Shown in pieces: positions 1 through 12,200 of a stretch of 64,000 nucleotides of DNA. The notes under the pieces were generated by a model. That model ran no database searches, was not told where the DNA came from, and worked only from the letters and a program-made list of their open reading frames with translations. Every line of letters starts with the position of its first letter. Positions within the stretch are counted from its first letter, which is position 1. Position numbers and translations under genes: made by a program. Source of the stretch: Spirodela intermedia (Eukaryota > Streptophyta > Magnoliopsida > Alismatales > Araceae); the NCBI GenBank assembly GCA_902729315.2, contig LR746276.1, positions 593,172-657,171 of the forward strand, in the 5' to 3' direction.

Positions 1-69
1 AATGTATTTTTCTGTTTTCTTGCCAAAATTAATTCTTACATTTATGCCATCTCTTTGATGATTTCTCAG

Positions 70-3000
70 GAGCGTTTCCCTGACCCAAAATCCCTGTTCA
101 GAGACCTTCATGCCCGCGGGTTCAATGCCATATGGATGCTGGATCCTGGAATTAAACGCGAACCAGGCTATTTTGTTTATGACAGTGGCTGTGAAAAAGA
201 TGCTTGGATTTTAAAAGAAGATCAGGAGCCCTTTGTTGGTAAGCACACTAAGCATTCGGGTGTTGTGACATTACATCTTTAAAAGTGCTAAACAATTTTT
301 GTGTCATCGTTAGGGGATGTATGGCCTGGACCTTGTGTTTTTCCTGACTACACCCGAGAAGAAACCCGCCAATGGTGGGCAAAGCTAGTGAGGGATTTCA
401 TCTCCAATGGTGTGGATGGCATATGGAATGATATGAATGAACCTGCAGTTTTCAAAGTAAGTTTTAGGTCAACTATATATGCCTTCTAATTTCTGGGATC
501 ACTGTTTGATCAGAATCATTAATTTTCAGGTTGTAACAAAGACGATGCCTGAAAGCAACATTCACAGAGGAGACGCTGAACTTGGTGGCAACCAGAATCA
601 TTCCCACTACCATAATGTAAGGCCTTATGCTATTGTATTTCACTTTCATGAGTTATGTACATGTTTTGCAATGTATGGATATTTTCAATAAACTACTGCT
701 TTGAGGTGTGAAACGGATACTTGTAGTTTTTTTTATAGATATTTTTAAAAAGATTGTCATTAGAATATAACTCATAGAATTTACTCTCCAAATCCCTGTT
801 CTAAATTCAGTTTCATGTTAGGTTTATGGCATGCTGATGGCTAGGTCAACTTACGAAGGAATGAGAATGTCCTCTGCACAAAAACGACCATTTGTTCTTA
901 CCAGAGCTGGATTTATAGGTAGCCAAAGGTATGCTGCTACGTGGACAGGCGATAACCTAGCAAATTGGGAGCATTTACATATGAGTATACCGATGATGCT
1001 TCAGCTGGTACGCTCCTTTTTTAATTTGCATTTAGATGTGCTAAGTGTTTCATCCACTGTACCATGGGGAGACTGATTTTCTGCATCATCTTGACGTCAG
1101 TAATCTTCAACTGTGATTTGAAAGCCCGTTATGGTGCACGTTATATGTTACTGTTAGATGAAATACACTTGCTGAGAGTGTGGAAAAATTCCCACCTAGA
1201 AATTTATTCAATGGCATTATTAATGCTGTTGTGACATGAGGCAAGAAGTTATATTGTCGTTGATGATTATTAAGGTACATTATTTCATCAATGAGTTTGA
1301 CTTGGGAGACCATGCAATTTGCTAAAATCTTTGTCTTAATTTATTGTTTGCATTCATTGGGGCCAGTGATTTGTTTTACTGACACGCGTACGCGTGTAGG
1401 TCATGAGACATAGCCAATGCCTTTTTCTTAACTTTTGGAATGTATTCACTGTTCGTGGTGATAGATGCTAGTAAGTCATTATTTTCCAAATCCACCAATG
1501 AGTTTACTTATCGTTTGACGTTTCATTTTCTTGGTCAGAGTCTTAGTGGTCAACCATTATCTGGGCCAGATATTGGAGGTTATGCTGGGAATGCTTCACC
1601 TAAACTATTTGGGAGGTGGATGGGAGTCGGTGCAATGTTCCCTTTCTCTCGTGGCCATTCTGAAACTGATACAATTGACCACGAACCGTGGTCCTTTGGT
1701 GAAGAGGTTCGTCCTTTCCTATGATCTTTATATTGTTTCATTTTGATAGGTATATGTGGTTACAATTTTTGTTTCTTTTGAAATATTGATAGAGAGAATC
1801 TTATTATTAACAAGCTGTCCCTGTATCCGGAAGTGGAAGAACAGGAAATAAGATAAAACGAGCCAAATTCCATGGTGTAAAAGAAGTGGAGTTGCTTCCC
1901 ATGGTCATCATTAGAAAAATTTTACCACACCGATAGGGGATTTTGGCTGTGATAAGTTCGATAGTCGTCAGTTGATAGGTGGGAGAAACAACCAATCCAA
2001 GGTAAGTTTTTGATGAAAATCCCATTTCACTCTATGTGTCAGTGGAAAATACAGCCATTCAAACTCATTTTGAACTCTATTTTAGCTTATAATTTATTGT
2101 GTGCCACAAGATCTGCAACGAAAGGGATTTCACCCTAAGGCTGGACAATTTTCACTTAAGAAATAAGGCTAAGGTTTGCCATCAGAAAACAGATGTCATC
2201 ATCCTTCTAAAGATGGATATTCCTTTAGTTTATAACTATTCCTTCACCTTTTTGGTTTTATGTTCATAAAGTTTCGCCGTCGTTCTTGGAAAGGCACTAT
2301 TCTTACGACGTAAATTTTTCGTGATCAATTTTAACGTCGGTTTATCCTTAATAGTGTGAAGAGGTGTGCCGGCTCGCACTGCTAAGACGCTACAGGCTCA
2401 TTCCACATATCTATACTCTATTCTATATGGCTCACACAAAGGGTACCCCTGTAGCTGCGCCGACATTTTTCGCTGGTATGAGATGTGACATTTTCTGAAC
2501 TCAACTCTTGGAAAGGTTACTCTCATAACATGATGCTTGATTTATTGAACATGCAGATCCAAAAGATCCACGTCTAAGATCTGTGGAAAACTCTTTCCTT
2601 ATGGGTCCTCTTTTAATATGCGCGAGGTACTGTATAAATTAGTCTTTAAATTATATACGTTCTGAGAACGATAACCATGTCCAGATATATCACCAAATAT
2701 TTTGCATAATTAACCTTATTAATATGTTATGTATTGGAATCGATCCTCTTTATTTGCACCAAGAAACAAAAGTAGCATTGAAGTCTTACTGCCCCCTTTC
2801 TTTCAGCACTGTACCTGACAAAGGATCTGATGAATTGCAATTCGTCCTACCCAAAGGCATTTGGTTGCGTTTTGATTTTGGCGATGCACATCCTGTAATA
2901 ACTCTTACAAGCTTATTGTCATTCTTGCTTTCGTAGAAGTTTATGCTCTAAGTTATGTGTTCTGGTTAACATTTCTTGCATCCAGGATCTACCAAATCTT

Positions 3001-6000
3001 TACTTACAAGGGGGGTCGATAATTCCCATGGGCCCCGCTGTTCAGCATGTGGGCGAAACAAATCCAACTGACGAACTGTTTCTAATGATTGCTTTAGATG
3101 AAAATGGTAAATTTCTATTCAATCGTTTAACTTTCAGGCTGTTAATTTGGTTTTTTGCCCTCTCCATCTGTAATTATTAGGCAATTTTCGTGAATGGGAA
3201 GGCATCCAGCGTTGATAAAAATTTCTTTTCTTGTACTTTCACGTATATTTTATATTTCTTATGTTTTCATGTTCCGTAGGTAAAGTTAATTTAGATTCAA
3301 TTTTCTCAGATTTTTATTGTTGTGTCTACTCCCATGTCCCTTTTGACTGTTTCTAACGAATGCATTGGGCTTTAATTTTGGCTGTAGCCACAATATCTTG
3401 CGAAGAAGAAATTTATGTTGGACTTCATTTTAAATTGTCTCAATAACAAAGTGGAATTCTCAAAGTCAGTGCTTTTGAGTGGCTGATAATCCAGCATGCC
3501 AGTTCTTACACCAAACACGAGTTAGAGTAAGCACTAATTAGTATCAACCTCTTTATTAGATTAAGCACTAGTGTCACTTTATTAGAAAAACCTCCGGAAT
3601 ATAATCTTACTCAAGATCCTTAATTGTCTCAGGGGCATCTCATTAGTATCAACCTCTTTTTTTTAATAATAATCAGAAACTATTAGGAAATAGAAGTGCT
3701 TATGGTCTTGACTTTAAGGCGCTTCTTTAAGTAATTCGCCGTGTGTGTTATAGTCATGTTTCATCTTTTCAATGAACCTTTTGCTTCATGCATGTTGCAA
3801 TATTTAAGCAAATTATTGGTTGAATTTAATTCAAATAAAGTATGAAACTTATTATTCGAGTTTTTTCCAATGTTTTCTCACTGATGTTGCACGTCTATTT
3901 TTTTTTCTCCCCTTTTTTCTCTATAGAAGCTCGTTTGACAAAAATAAACCTCTATTTTCTCTGGAACATCAGGCCTGCGATAATCGTATTAATATCTCTC
4001 TGAAAATCAAAATCTCTCATGCAGCATTGTTCTTTTCTTTGCCTTTCGTTTTATGTACATGGAGAACGCGCAATCCTTCTTTCTGTTCTTTGTTTCTTGG
4101 TGCATGAAGAACTCGATTATTCAGGGTGCGGTCTCGTCACATGTTGTTTCATTTTTTTCCTTTATTGTTCAGGAAAATATAACGTTCTTCATTTCTTTCA
4201 CAGGGAGAGCCGAAGGAGTTCTCTTCGAGGATGATGGCGACGGGTATGACTTCATCCGAGGGGGATACCTTCTGACGTACTATGTTGCCGAGCTTCACTC
4301 TTCATCCGTCACAGTCAAAGTTTCTAGGGCTGAAGGGTCACTCGAGAGGCCGAAACGGGCCCTTCACGTGCAGTTATTGCTGGGTGGGGGCGCCATGGTA
4401 CGTCTTTAGGATTGCAGATTCAAGCTTTATGAAGTGGATCCAAAACATCCGGACACCTAGCTCTTCATTTTTTTTATTTTATTTTATTTTATTTTATTTC
4501 TAAAGCGCTTTAATAATTTTTTTTGTTGGTCCCCGGAGATTCATGCACGGGGAAATGATGGAGAGGAAATTAAGTTTCCCATGCCTTCCAAAGCTGAGGT
4601 TTCAGAATTAGTCGCAGAGGGTGAAGAACAGTATAGAACACTTATCGGTAATCCTCTTTTTCTCAGTACTTTAGAGTTAAAACCAAGCCTCCTCGATTCC
4701 ATTTTCCTTCTTTGGAATTTTCACAAACTGCATTTGTTTACAAGTTGTCTCAAAAAAAAATTTATGCAATGTATTCTATTTGTTACACTTTTTTTTTTCT
4801 GGAAATATTTCTTGCCACATTAGTTTTTTCACTGGCTAAGAGATTTTATGAACCATCTTCATAATACTGCTCGCGATTAACAATGGCGGGGTTTAGTTCA
4901 TCATGCTGCCTTTTCTCGTCCTTGGGCAAGAACTGAATAGGTTCTGAACTTTGATGCTCTGTATGATTCTCATGGTCATGAATGCATGACCATGATAATC
5001 CAGTTTCCTGGAGAGAGATTCTTCAGATTTAAGAACAGAAAAGGGTAAGTCAACTCATTTATACATTCGCAGATATGCCAGCAAGGTTCAAAGTTGGCTC
5101 ACTCTGACCACCCATACCTGAATGGGAAACAATCTAGGAATCCCACGCTGTTGGGCTTCCCTGATGGGCAATGATTTCTTTTGGAAATTCAGATCCACAA
5201 TTAGCTATTCTCTGTACCCTGTGGCACATCCTAACTTATGTGGCTCGATGGGATTTTAATTTTCTGAGACATGAAATACCCCAGATTTCTTGATTTTTCT
5301 GGAAATATTTCTTGCCACATTAGTTTTTTCACTGGCTAAGAGATTTTATGAACCATCTTCATAATACTGCTCGCGATTAACAATGGCGGGGTTTAGTTCA
5401 TCACGTTGATTCACCCAACTTCCCCTCCTCCCAACAGGCAGGAACTGAGGTGAGTAGAGGACCTCGTTGAGGAGTTAGAACATGAAAAATCGTTACTAAT
5501 TATTGTAACATACAGTTCTTCAAGTTTCTATAGAGGTTCTGTGTCATTGGAGTTGAATCTGATCGAACAGAGTATTTTGGGTCAGGAGCTTCAGAGATTT
5601 GAAGGTTTTCATGACATTAACCCGTTCAAGTATGTCTATTGGGATGTTGCCCCAAAAACCTACGAGGAAATATTATTATGGTAGAATATGATTCGATGAA
5701 GTATTTTTCTCTCAGGTGTTCTAATCTGTGATTTAGGGCAGGTCAACGTATTACCATTTTTGGCATTATTTTCTCTTGGCTCAAGAGTTGACTCAGTGCA
5801 TAGTGTGTGGGTCCATAGGCTCCTGAATTTCTGATATATGAGATATTTTGGAAGTTTTCTTGCTTTTTTTAGAAAAAAAGATATATTTTTATTTCTTCTC
5901 ACAATCTAATGCTTGCTGCTGAGATGGCGATCACAGAGAAGGCCAGACGCATTCAAGACATAGATCGTTCCTCTGGAAAGAAGGGCGCGGAACTCGCCAG

Positions 6001-6800
6001 GATCCCGATTGAGATGAGGCGTGGAAAATGGGTCCTTCAAGCTGTGCCCTGGGTGGGCGGCAGACTGATCTCCATGACGCATACCCCTTCAGGTAATTTC
6101 TAAGTTTCCTCAAAAAAAGAACAAAAAAAACTGTGCCGAGTCAAAATTCTCCTACAAAAGTCAACATGCATTCCGAGATAAGAAGCCCATCTGTAGGTCA
6201 ACCTTCTGATGTTCCCATTGACTAATCCTTATGAGGTCGTAGAGCATTAATGCATCAGAATGTTTGACTTCGGGGCTTGTTCTGCCATCCAAAGAGCAGA
6301 AAACAGAAAAGGCCTCGGTCAACTCCCATTTCTCAAAATCTTTCCTAAATTAGAAGAAGGTTCGGCTTCTCTCCTCCAACCTGATTCCAAAGGGGTCTTC
6401 AGGGTATCAATGGCTTCACAGCAGAGTGGAGATCGGAGGGTATGAGGAACACAGCGGGCTTGAACTCCGGTCTCCCGGATGTTCGGAAGAATATACGATC
6501 ATCGGGTAAGCCGTCGGCCTCATTTTTCTAGTCAACTCTTGCTCTGTTAATTCTTTTCTGTCAAGTAGGGGGCTTCCGGAGGAGTCGGATGGGGATTCGC
6601 TGACCATGGAGGGGGACATCGGCGGCGGACTGGTCATTGAACGGCGGGTATCGGTCCCCGGAGGAGAGCCTGAGATCCTCCAGATCGACTCTTCCATCGT
6701 TGCCCGCAGCGTCGGCGCCGGCTCCGGCGGCTTCTCAAGGTCTCTGATCAGTATCCCAACCATGAAACTAGAGCTCCATCTTGCTTATTCTTTGGTCTAT

Positions 6801-6840
<40 letters not shown>

Positions 6841-6967
6841 CCTCACTCAAGCTGCTCCACTGTCGTCCTTCCCATCCACGCAGTTCAGGTTGCTCCAACT
6901 CATTTCTGGGTTTCATCATCATCATCATCATCATCATCTTCTTCTTCTTCTTCTCTGTGTCTCTGTC

Positions 6968-7032
<65 letters not shown>

Positions 7033-7514
7033 TTCTGTGGGTAATCGTTTTTTTATTGCAGGCTGGTGTGCCTGCGGGTGAACCCGTCGTTCGCTCTCCT
7101 CCACCCCGCCGAGGTCTACATCTCCTTCACTTCTCTCGACGGCGAGAAGCGCGAGGTTTGGCCCGAGTCCGGAGAGAAGTTTCTGGAAGGCAACCTCCGC
7201 CCCAACGGTAATCACTCCTCTCTCCCCTATTCCCCCCTCATCGTCCTTCCATGCACGACCACCTTTTCTCTCTCAGTTGACCCACCCCCCCCTCTCTCTA
7301 CATTTTCTCTCTCTGGGCAGGGGAGTGGAGGCTGGTGGACCCATGCTCGGGGGTGGAGCTGGTCAACCGCTTCGATGTCAGCCAGGTGGAGAGGTGCAGG
7401 ATACACTGGGGGACCGGCACGGTCAACATGGAGCTGTGGTCAGAGGAGCGACCCGTCTCCAAGGTCACCCCTCTCGGGATCTCCCACGAGTACGAGGTCA
7501 AGTCAGTGACTTAG
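70..7514 (+). CDS. HGL1: HGL1-like GH31 alpha-glucosidase, copy A (5' end outside window)
   Basis: Glycoside hydrolase family 31 enzyme of the plant heteroglycan glucosidase 1 type, expected to cleave terminal glucose from cytosolic heteroglycans. Sixteen exons are visible: 70-238, 314-456, 530-616, 822-1007, 1539-1706, 2355-2475, 2557-2626, 2807-2894, 2986-3106, 4204-4397, 4539-4647, 5937-6092, 6403-6505, 6569-6739, 7062-7207, 7321-7514. They encode 741 residues ending at TAG, and all phases join. Family marks are WNDMNEP (nucleophile Asp, exon 2), TWTGDN (acid/base Asp, exon 4), the SGPDIGG block, FEDDGDGY, and a C-terminal part ending in HEYEVKSVT. By comparison with copy B, about 243 N-terminal residues lie upstream of the window. 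No stop or frameshift is seen, so the visible part looks functional. The acceptor before 6569 could also be used 3 bases earlier. Family assignment is firm; the physiological substrate is inferred from Arabidopsis HGL1. Confidence 0.93.
227..344 (+). repeat. 118-bp block identical between HGL1 copies A and B
   Basis: Positions 227-344 match 12016-12133 base for base. The block includes the whole 75-bp intron 239-313 and short pieces of the flanking exons. The next intron (457-529 versus 12246-12317) is clearly diverged, so perfect intron identity here is unexpected. A short gene-conversion tract is the simplest reading. Confidence 0.85.
4190..5298 (+). repeat. 1,109-bp block identical to 17820-18928 (copy A member)
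   Basis: At a constant offset of 13,630 bases this segment matches copy B with no difference that I can see. It starts in the intron just before exon 4204-4397, covers exons 4204-4397 and 4539-4647 and the intron between them, and ends inside the following intron. Just outside both edges the two genes are diverged or unalignable. Confidence 0.93.
5294..5403 (+). repeat. 110-bp direct duplication of 4794-4903 within a copy A intron
   Basis: Bases 5294-5403 repeat 4794-4903 at a spacing of exactly 500 bp. The junction sits on a run of five T shared by both positions. Copy B has no equivalent second copy. The duplication begins exactly where the identity block 4190-5298 ends, which suggests a single template-switch or repair event. 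Confidence 0.9.
6804..7028 (+). repeat. Compound (CT)n / (ATC)n / (TTC)n / (CT)n microsatellites
   Basis: The copy A intron between exons 6569-6739 and 7062-7207 holds (CT)n at 6804-6837, (ATC)n followed by (TTC)n at about 6911-6953, and (CT)n with some GTCT units at about 6958-7028. The same intron in copy B carries a longer version. Confidence 0.95.
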
Positions 7515-7659
7515 TCTTGACGACTTATACAGCTCCCTCGACGGTTTACCGGGTTGAAGGTCAACGGTGTTCTTCCGATATCTCTCGAGGCGGCGGCCAG
7601 TGGGTTTTGGCGCGCTGCCCTCGGGATGAAGCCCAGGCCCGGAGGGTATTGTTGGAGGG

Positions 7660-7707
<48 letters not shown>

Positions 7708-8245
7708 TATTTCTGCCCAAACTCGACCATGGTTGACTTTCATGTCGGGCCTGACCCGTTGACTCCGTTTGGGGTATGGGGTAACAGGCAGAAGCTGCAT
7801 TCTTCAAAATCGGTTTCTTCCCAAAATAGGGAAGTATCGTTTTTCGGGTAGATGCGATGACAAGCTCCCAAGGATGAGGGAGTTTGATGGGCCTGGAAAG
7901 TCCGAAGCCCAGCCCGATATTTTTTCTTGGGCCCGGCGGACGAGATCTTTTCGCTTTTCAGGTCGAGTTCAGGGTTTTAATTATCTGACTCAGAACTCCA
8001 CGTGGCATGACGTCTCTCTCTCTCTCTCTCTATGTATATATATCTCTCCATCTCTCACCAAGCTGGACATGCATCAATCAGCTAGAGTGAGAACTTCAAA
8101 TTGGCTTCATTCTCGTTTTGTCTTAGAGAGAGAAAGAAAGGAGAAAAACCAAGTGAAAGGGCGATCAGGTTCCCTCGGCATTGGTCGGAGAGAGAGAGAG
8201 AGAGAGAGCTTATTTGTGATTGGTCGGCGGGCGACCGGCGCAGGC
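7515..8245. other. Spacer between the HGL1 copies
   Basis: 3' flank of copy A and promoter side of copy B. It holds (GA)n at 7663-7703, a short (CT)n at about 8012-8032, a CACGTG at 7999-8004, a TATATAT stretch near 8037 and (GA)n at about 8187-8208. Reading frames here are repeat-derived or lack conserved features; I see no gene. Confidence 0.7.
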
Positions 8246-8468
8246 AATGGAGGGTGTAAATAGCGTATGGGACACCGCATTGCACGCCCCACATGATCTC
8301 AGTCGCAGTTGGAGGGGTAGAACTGCCGCTGCGCCGGCGGTGAATCCGTCGGTCCTTCTCTCTTCCTCATCGTCTCCCCCTCGGAGGCGCTGGGACCGAC
8401 GACTCGGACTCAGAGCCCGCCGGATCCTGCTGCTTCGGTCGCCAGCCCTGCGTCGCGCCTTGGCCAGG
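8246..8468 (+). other. Putative 5' leader exon of HGL1 copy B with an upstream ORF
   Basis: A GC-rich stretch with an ATG at 8246 and a good donor (CCAG/GTAATC) after 8468. The next acceptor, TAACAG at 9164, opens the first HGL1 exon. The frame from 8246 is arginine- and serine-rich and looks like a transit peptide. Spliced to 9165, however, it reads into TAA within about ten codons, before the HGL1 ATG. I therefore read it as 5' UTR carrying an upstream ORF, not an N-terminal extension. A TATA-like TATATAT lies near 8037. No transcript evidence is available. Confidence 0.4.
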
Positions 8469-9274
8469 TAATCTTCCTTCTGATGATTTCTTCTATGCGC
8501 CTGTTTTGTTCCGTGGGCTCCTGTCCCTGTCTTAGAAAATTGCCGGTGCTCTACGTCCACTGCACGTTGCGCTATGACTTAAAGTGGAAGGGATGTATCT
8601 GGACACCTTCCAGCTAGCATGTTCAGCTCTATCTCTCAGTGGACAGTCTCAGGAATGGACACTGGATCCGTCACAACAGTTGGGGAAGGGGAATTGGGTG
8701 ATCGGAAAGTCTTAAGCAACATGACGTATGCTCACAGTTCACGATGATTTTTTTTTTCCCATGTATATCTGGCGGCCTAACATCAATTTTCCTCTTCAAT
8801 TCCTGTGAATTTCCTCCTTTAAAATAAGTGTGTGAATGAAGCATTCCGCATTGAAGTGAAAAATGATTTTTGGCGCGTATTTTAGTTCCCTATGGTCGTC
8901 ATTCTGACCTTAGACCTCGTAAGTTGGGCTGTCATTCATGCCCTGGATTACAGATTTAATGGCTACAGTTTTCTCCCACACTGTGGGTATATGTTGAGGT
9001 TAATTTTCTGCTACTATATGATTTCAGTGGCAAACGCTTTTTTCAACTTTGAATGAAGTAACTTGATTATTAGGATTACATATTACCCCATATCATCCAC
9101 AATCATCCAGAATTTCCCTGACAACAAGTGAACTACTTCTGACGTCTGTAAATGTAAATAACAGGAAAGTTGAACGGGGATATACTTCCTAATACAGATT
9201 TTGGTTGCAGAAGTCAGAATTGTTTAAATAGTAAGAGCGGTGGAAGCTTTACCTCAAAGGTGGCTGAAAGTGAC

Positions 9275-12200
9275 ATGGAGGGCACAGAAGTTTCTTCTTA
9301 TGGGGATATGATCTTTGAAGCTATCCTTGAAGACGGAATTTTTCGATTTGACTGCTCCACTGATGATCGACTTGCAGCATTTCCAAGTTTATCATTTGTT
9401 GATCCTCAAACAAGGGAAGTACCTATTAAGAGTTCAAGGGTGCCCGAATATGTACCCAGTTTCGAAGCTAAATGCGGGCAGCAAAATGTTATCATTCAGG
9501 TATGCTTTTATTGGTGCTCGGTTCTTTTTTACTTGGTATTTCTGATTTATGCCTATAGAAAACATAATTTTTTTGTTCCTGGTTTACACGTTTCTTGTGT
9601 AGCTTCCTACTGGTTCCAATTTTTATGGAACGGGTGAAGTTAGTGGACCCCTAGAACGGACAGGGAGACGTGTAGGTTCCTATTCCCTAGTTTCCATTGA
9701 GAAATTGAAACAATATAGTTACCTATTTACTCTCTATGCCTCAGATATTCACGTGGAATTCAGATGCATGGGGCTACGGACCAGGAACTACATCCCTATA
9801 CCAGTCTCATCCCTGGGTTCTGGCCCTTCTCCCTGATGGGAAAGCGTTGGGCGTTCTTGCTGATACAACCAGGCGTTGTGAAGTAGAATATTTCTTTTAG
9901 TTGTTCCACATCCGTGCCTACCTTCATACTCTACAGTGATTGATATGTCTTCAATAGGTAGATCTGCGGGAGGAGTCCACAATAAGGTTCGCTGCTTCAG
10001 TGTCATACCCAATCATAACATTTGGTCCATTTGAGTCACCAACTGAAGTTCTGACACGTCTTTCTCGTGCAATTGGTGAGCTTTCCTTGAAGCCATTACT
10101 CCATTTAATTAATGCTCTGTTTCACGCATAATGATAAAATACACAAATCTTTTTTTCTTTTTATCTGAGCCCCAGACTGTCGTTACGTGATTGCATTTGA
10201 TACTATTATAGTCATCAGACATCTACAAGACGTAAATATATGCCCCTAGAGTCCTTAAATCCTTTTATACTAAAAACTATTTCAAAAATGATTTGTTTCA
10301 AACTCCATACTACATTTAACCCATTGCATCACAATTTGAAATTGAATTTTTGCGAATTCATTATGGATTAGTATACCATCTCATCTTTTTAAGGTACCTT
10401 TGACAGTCTCGTTACAGTGAGTCATTTACTGCTGCGTTTTTTTTCTTTTTCTGATGCATTATTCTGCCCCTTTCATTGTTTCTTCATGTAGAGAATTTTA
10501 GGTTGGTATTTTTTGAGTTTTACCTCGCCTTTTTTGATCATGTTTTTAATTATTTCCCTGTTATCTGCTACTAACTGAAGGCTATGTTTTTTCCGTTGTT
10601 ATCTCTCTAGGAACCGTTTTTATGCCTCCCAAATGGTCTTTGGGCTATCATCAATGCCGATGGAGCTATGATTCTGACAAGAGAGTTCTTAAGGTAGCTA
10701 AAACCAAATATTTTACTTTATCATCACCACATTACCGGTTGTTTATGGTTCTTTTTTTAAATTGCGAATAATAATGATCTTTCAACAGTAAACATCAATC
10801 AAGTCTTCTGGGACTTGATTAATCCTGAGGCCCTTTAAAGAAGAAATTCCGTTAACTTTATCAATCAATCCTGAAGACCACAGCTCTGGGCCAAAACATT
10901 TCCATATCATGAGTTTTTATCTTTGCAGATTGCTCAAACATTTCGAGACAAAAGTATGCCTTGTGATGTCATATGGATGGACATTGATTACATGGATGGT
11001 TTTAAATGTTTTACTTTTCACAAGGTATGCAGTTTCTAACAGGAATTTTCTCCTTACTCAACAGAGCAACTTCATCGTAATTACTTGATTGAAAGGTTTC
11101 ATATGTTTTGCTATGATACAGTGCTAGGAGGAATTCCCATTCCATTATAATAACATTATTTCGTGATATACGTGATCTCTCACTTAAAGGTCCTAATTCA
11201 ACTTCTCATACTTCATAATGCTCTCTGTACTATGAAACATATTTGTTTAGCTTACTGCGGATTTTACTATGAGTTTTGAAATTTTCTTATCATTGAAACA
11301 TCTATTATTCTATTATTTATTTACTGTTTTATGATTTACTGATTGATTGATTTCACATTAAACTTAATTATTTCATTCGTCCTGTATGATTAGCTCCGCT
11401 TAACTTGCGTCTTACCCTCTCCAATTGGACCTTTTTTAAAGTCTGTTTTTGATGCCCATTCCTTAGTTTTATGCACATCAACGCAGAAAAATATATTTTA
11501 TCCTGTAGGATTTTCATTGTACTTTGGTCTGAAGATAAAAGAGAGGGTGAATGTCGAAAGGCCTTTAGGTTCAGTGAGGGTGAACGGCGGAAAACTCTGC
11601 CAAACTATTGGATCAGACGTGGTTCATCCTTAGTAGACATCTCATTGGCAAACACGCCCATGTATTGATGAAATATCTTGTCCTCACCCTCGACACATTG
11701 CATAGCATGTCCATGGTTAATCCTAATTTTTTTTTTTGCTTCATATTGAATCTTACGATTGTTTCTTGATAATGACATGACCTTTCATGCATTAATGAAA
11801 AACAACCATTTTTAAATTATTCATCAGCATAAAGTTTTTCTCTTCAATGATTTCTCAGGAGCGTTTCCCTGATCCAAACTCCCTGTTCGATGACCTGCAT
11901 TCCCGCGGGTTCAATGCCATATGGATGCTAGATCCTGGAATTAAACACGAACCAGGCTATTTTGTTTATGACAGTGGCTGTGAAAATGATGTTTGGATTT
12001 TAAAAGAAGATCAAAAGCCCTTTGTTGGTAAGCACACTAAGCATTCGGGTGTTGTGACATTACATCTTTAAAAGTGCTAAACAATTTTTGTGTCATCGTT
12101 AGGGGATGTATGGCCTGGACCTTGTGTTTTTCCCGATTATACACGAGAAGAAACACGCGTATGGTGGGCAAAGCTAGTGAGGGATTTCATCGCCAATGGT

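Noticed and set aside
6781-7215. ORFs rich in Ser-Leu, His or Arg-Glu over microsatellites (also near 14.6, 20.1, 25.2, 49.2, 58.8 and 63.6 kb)
   Set aside because: Low-complexity translations of (CT)n, (TTC)n and (TCA)n tracts, with no conserved protein.
8220-8468. N-terminal plastid transit peptide for HGL1 copy B
   Set aside because: No splice joins this frame to the HGL1 frame: phase 2 meets a TAA, and the alternative frame has a stop at about 8341 and no ATG.
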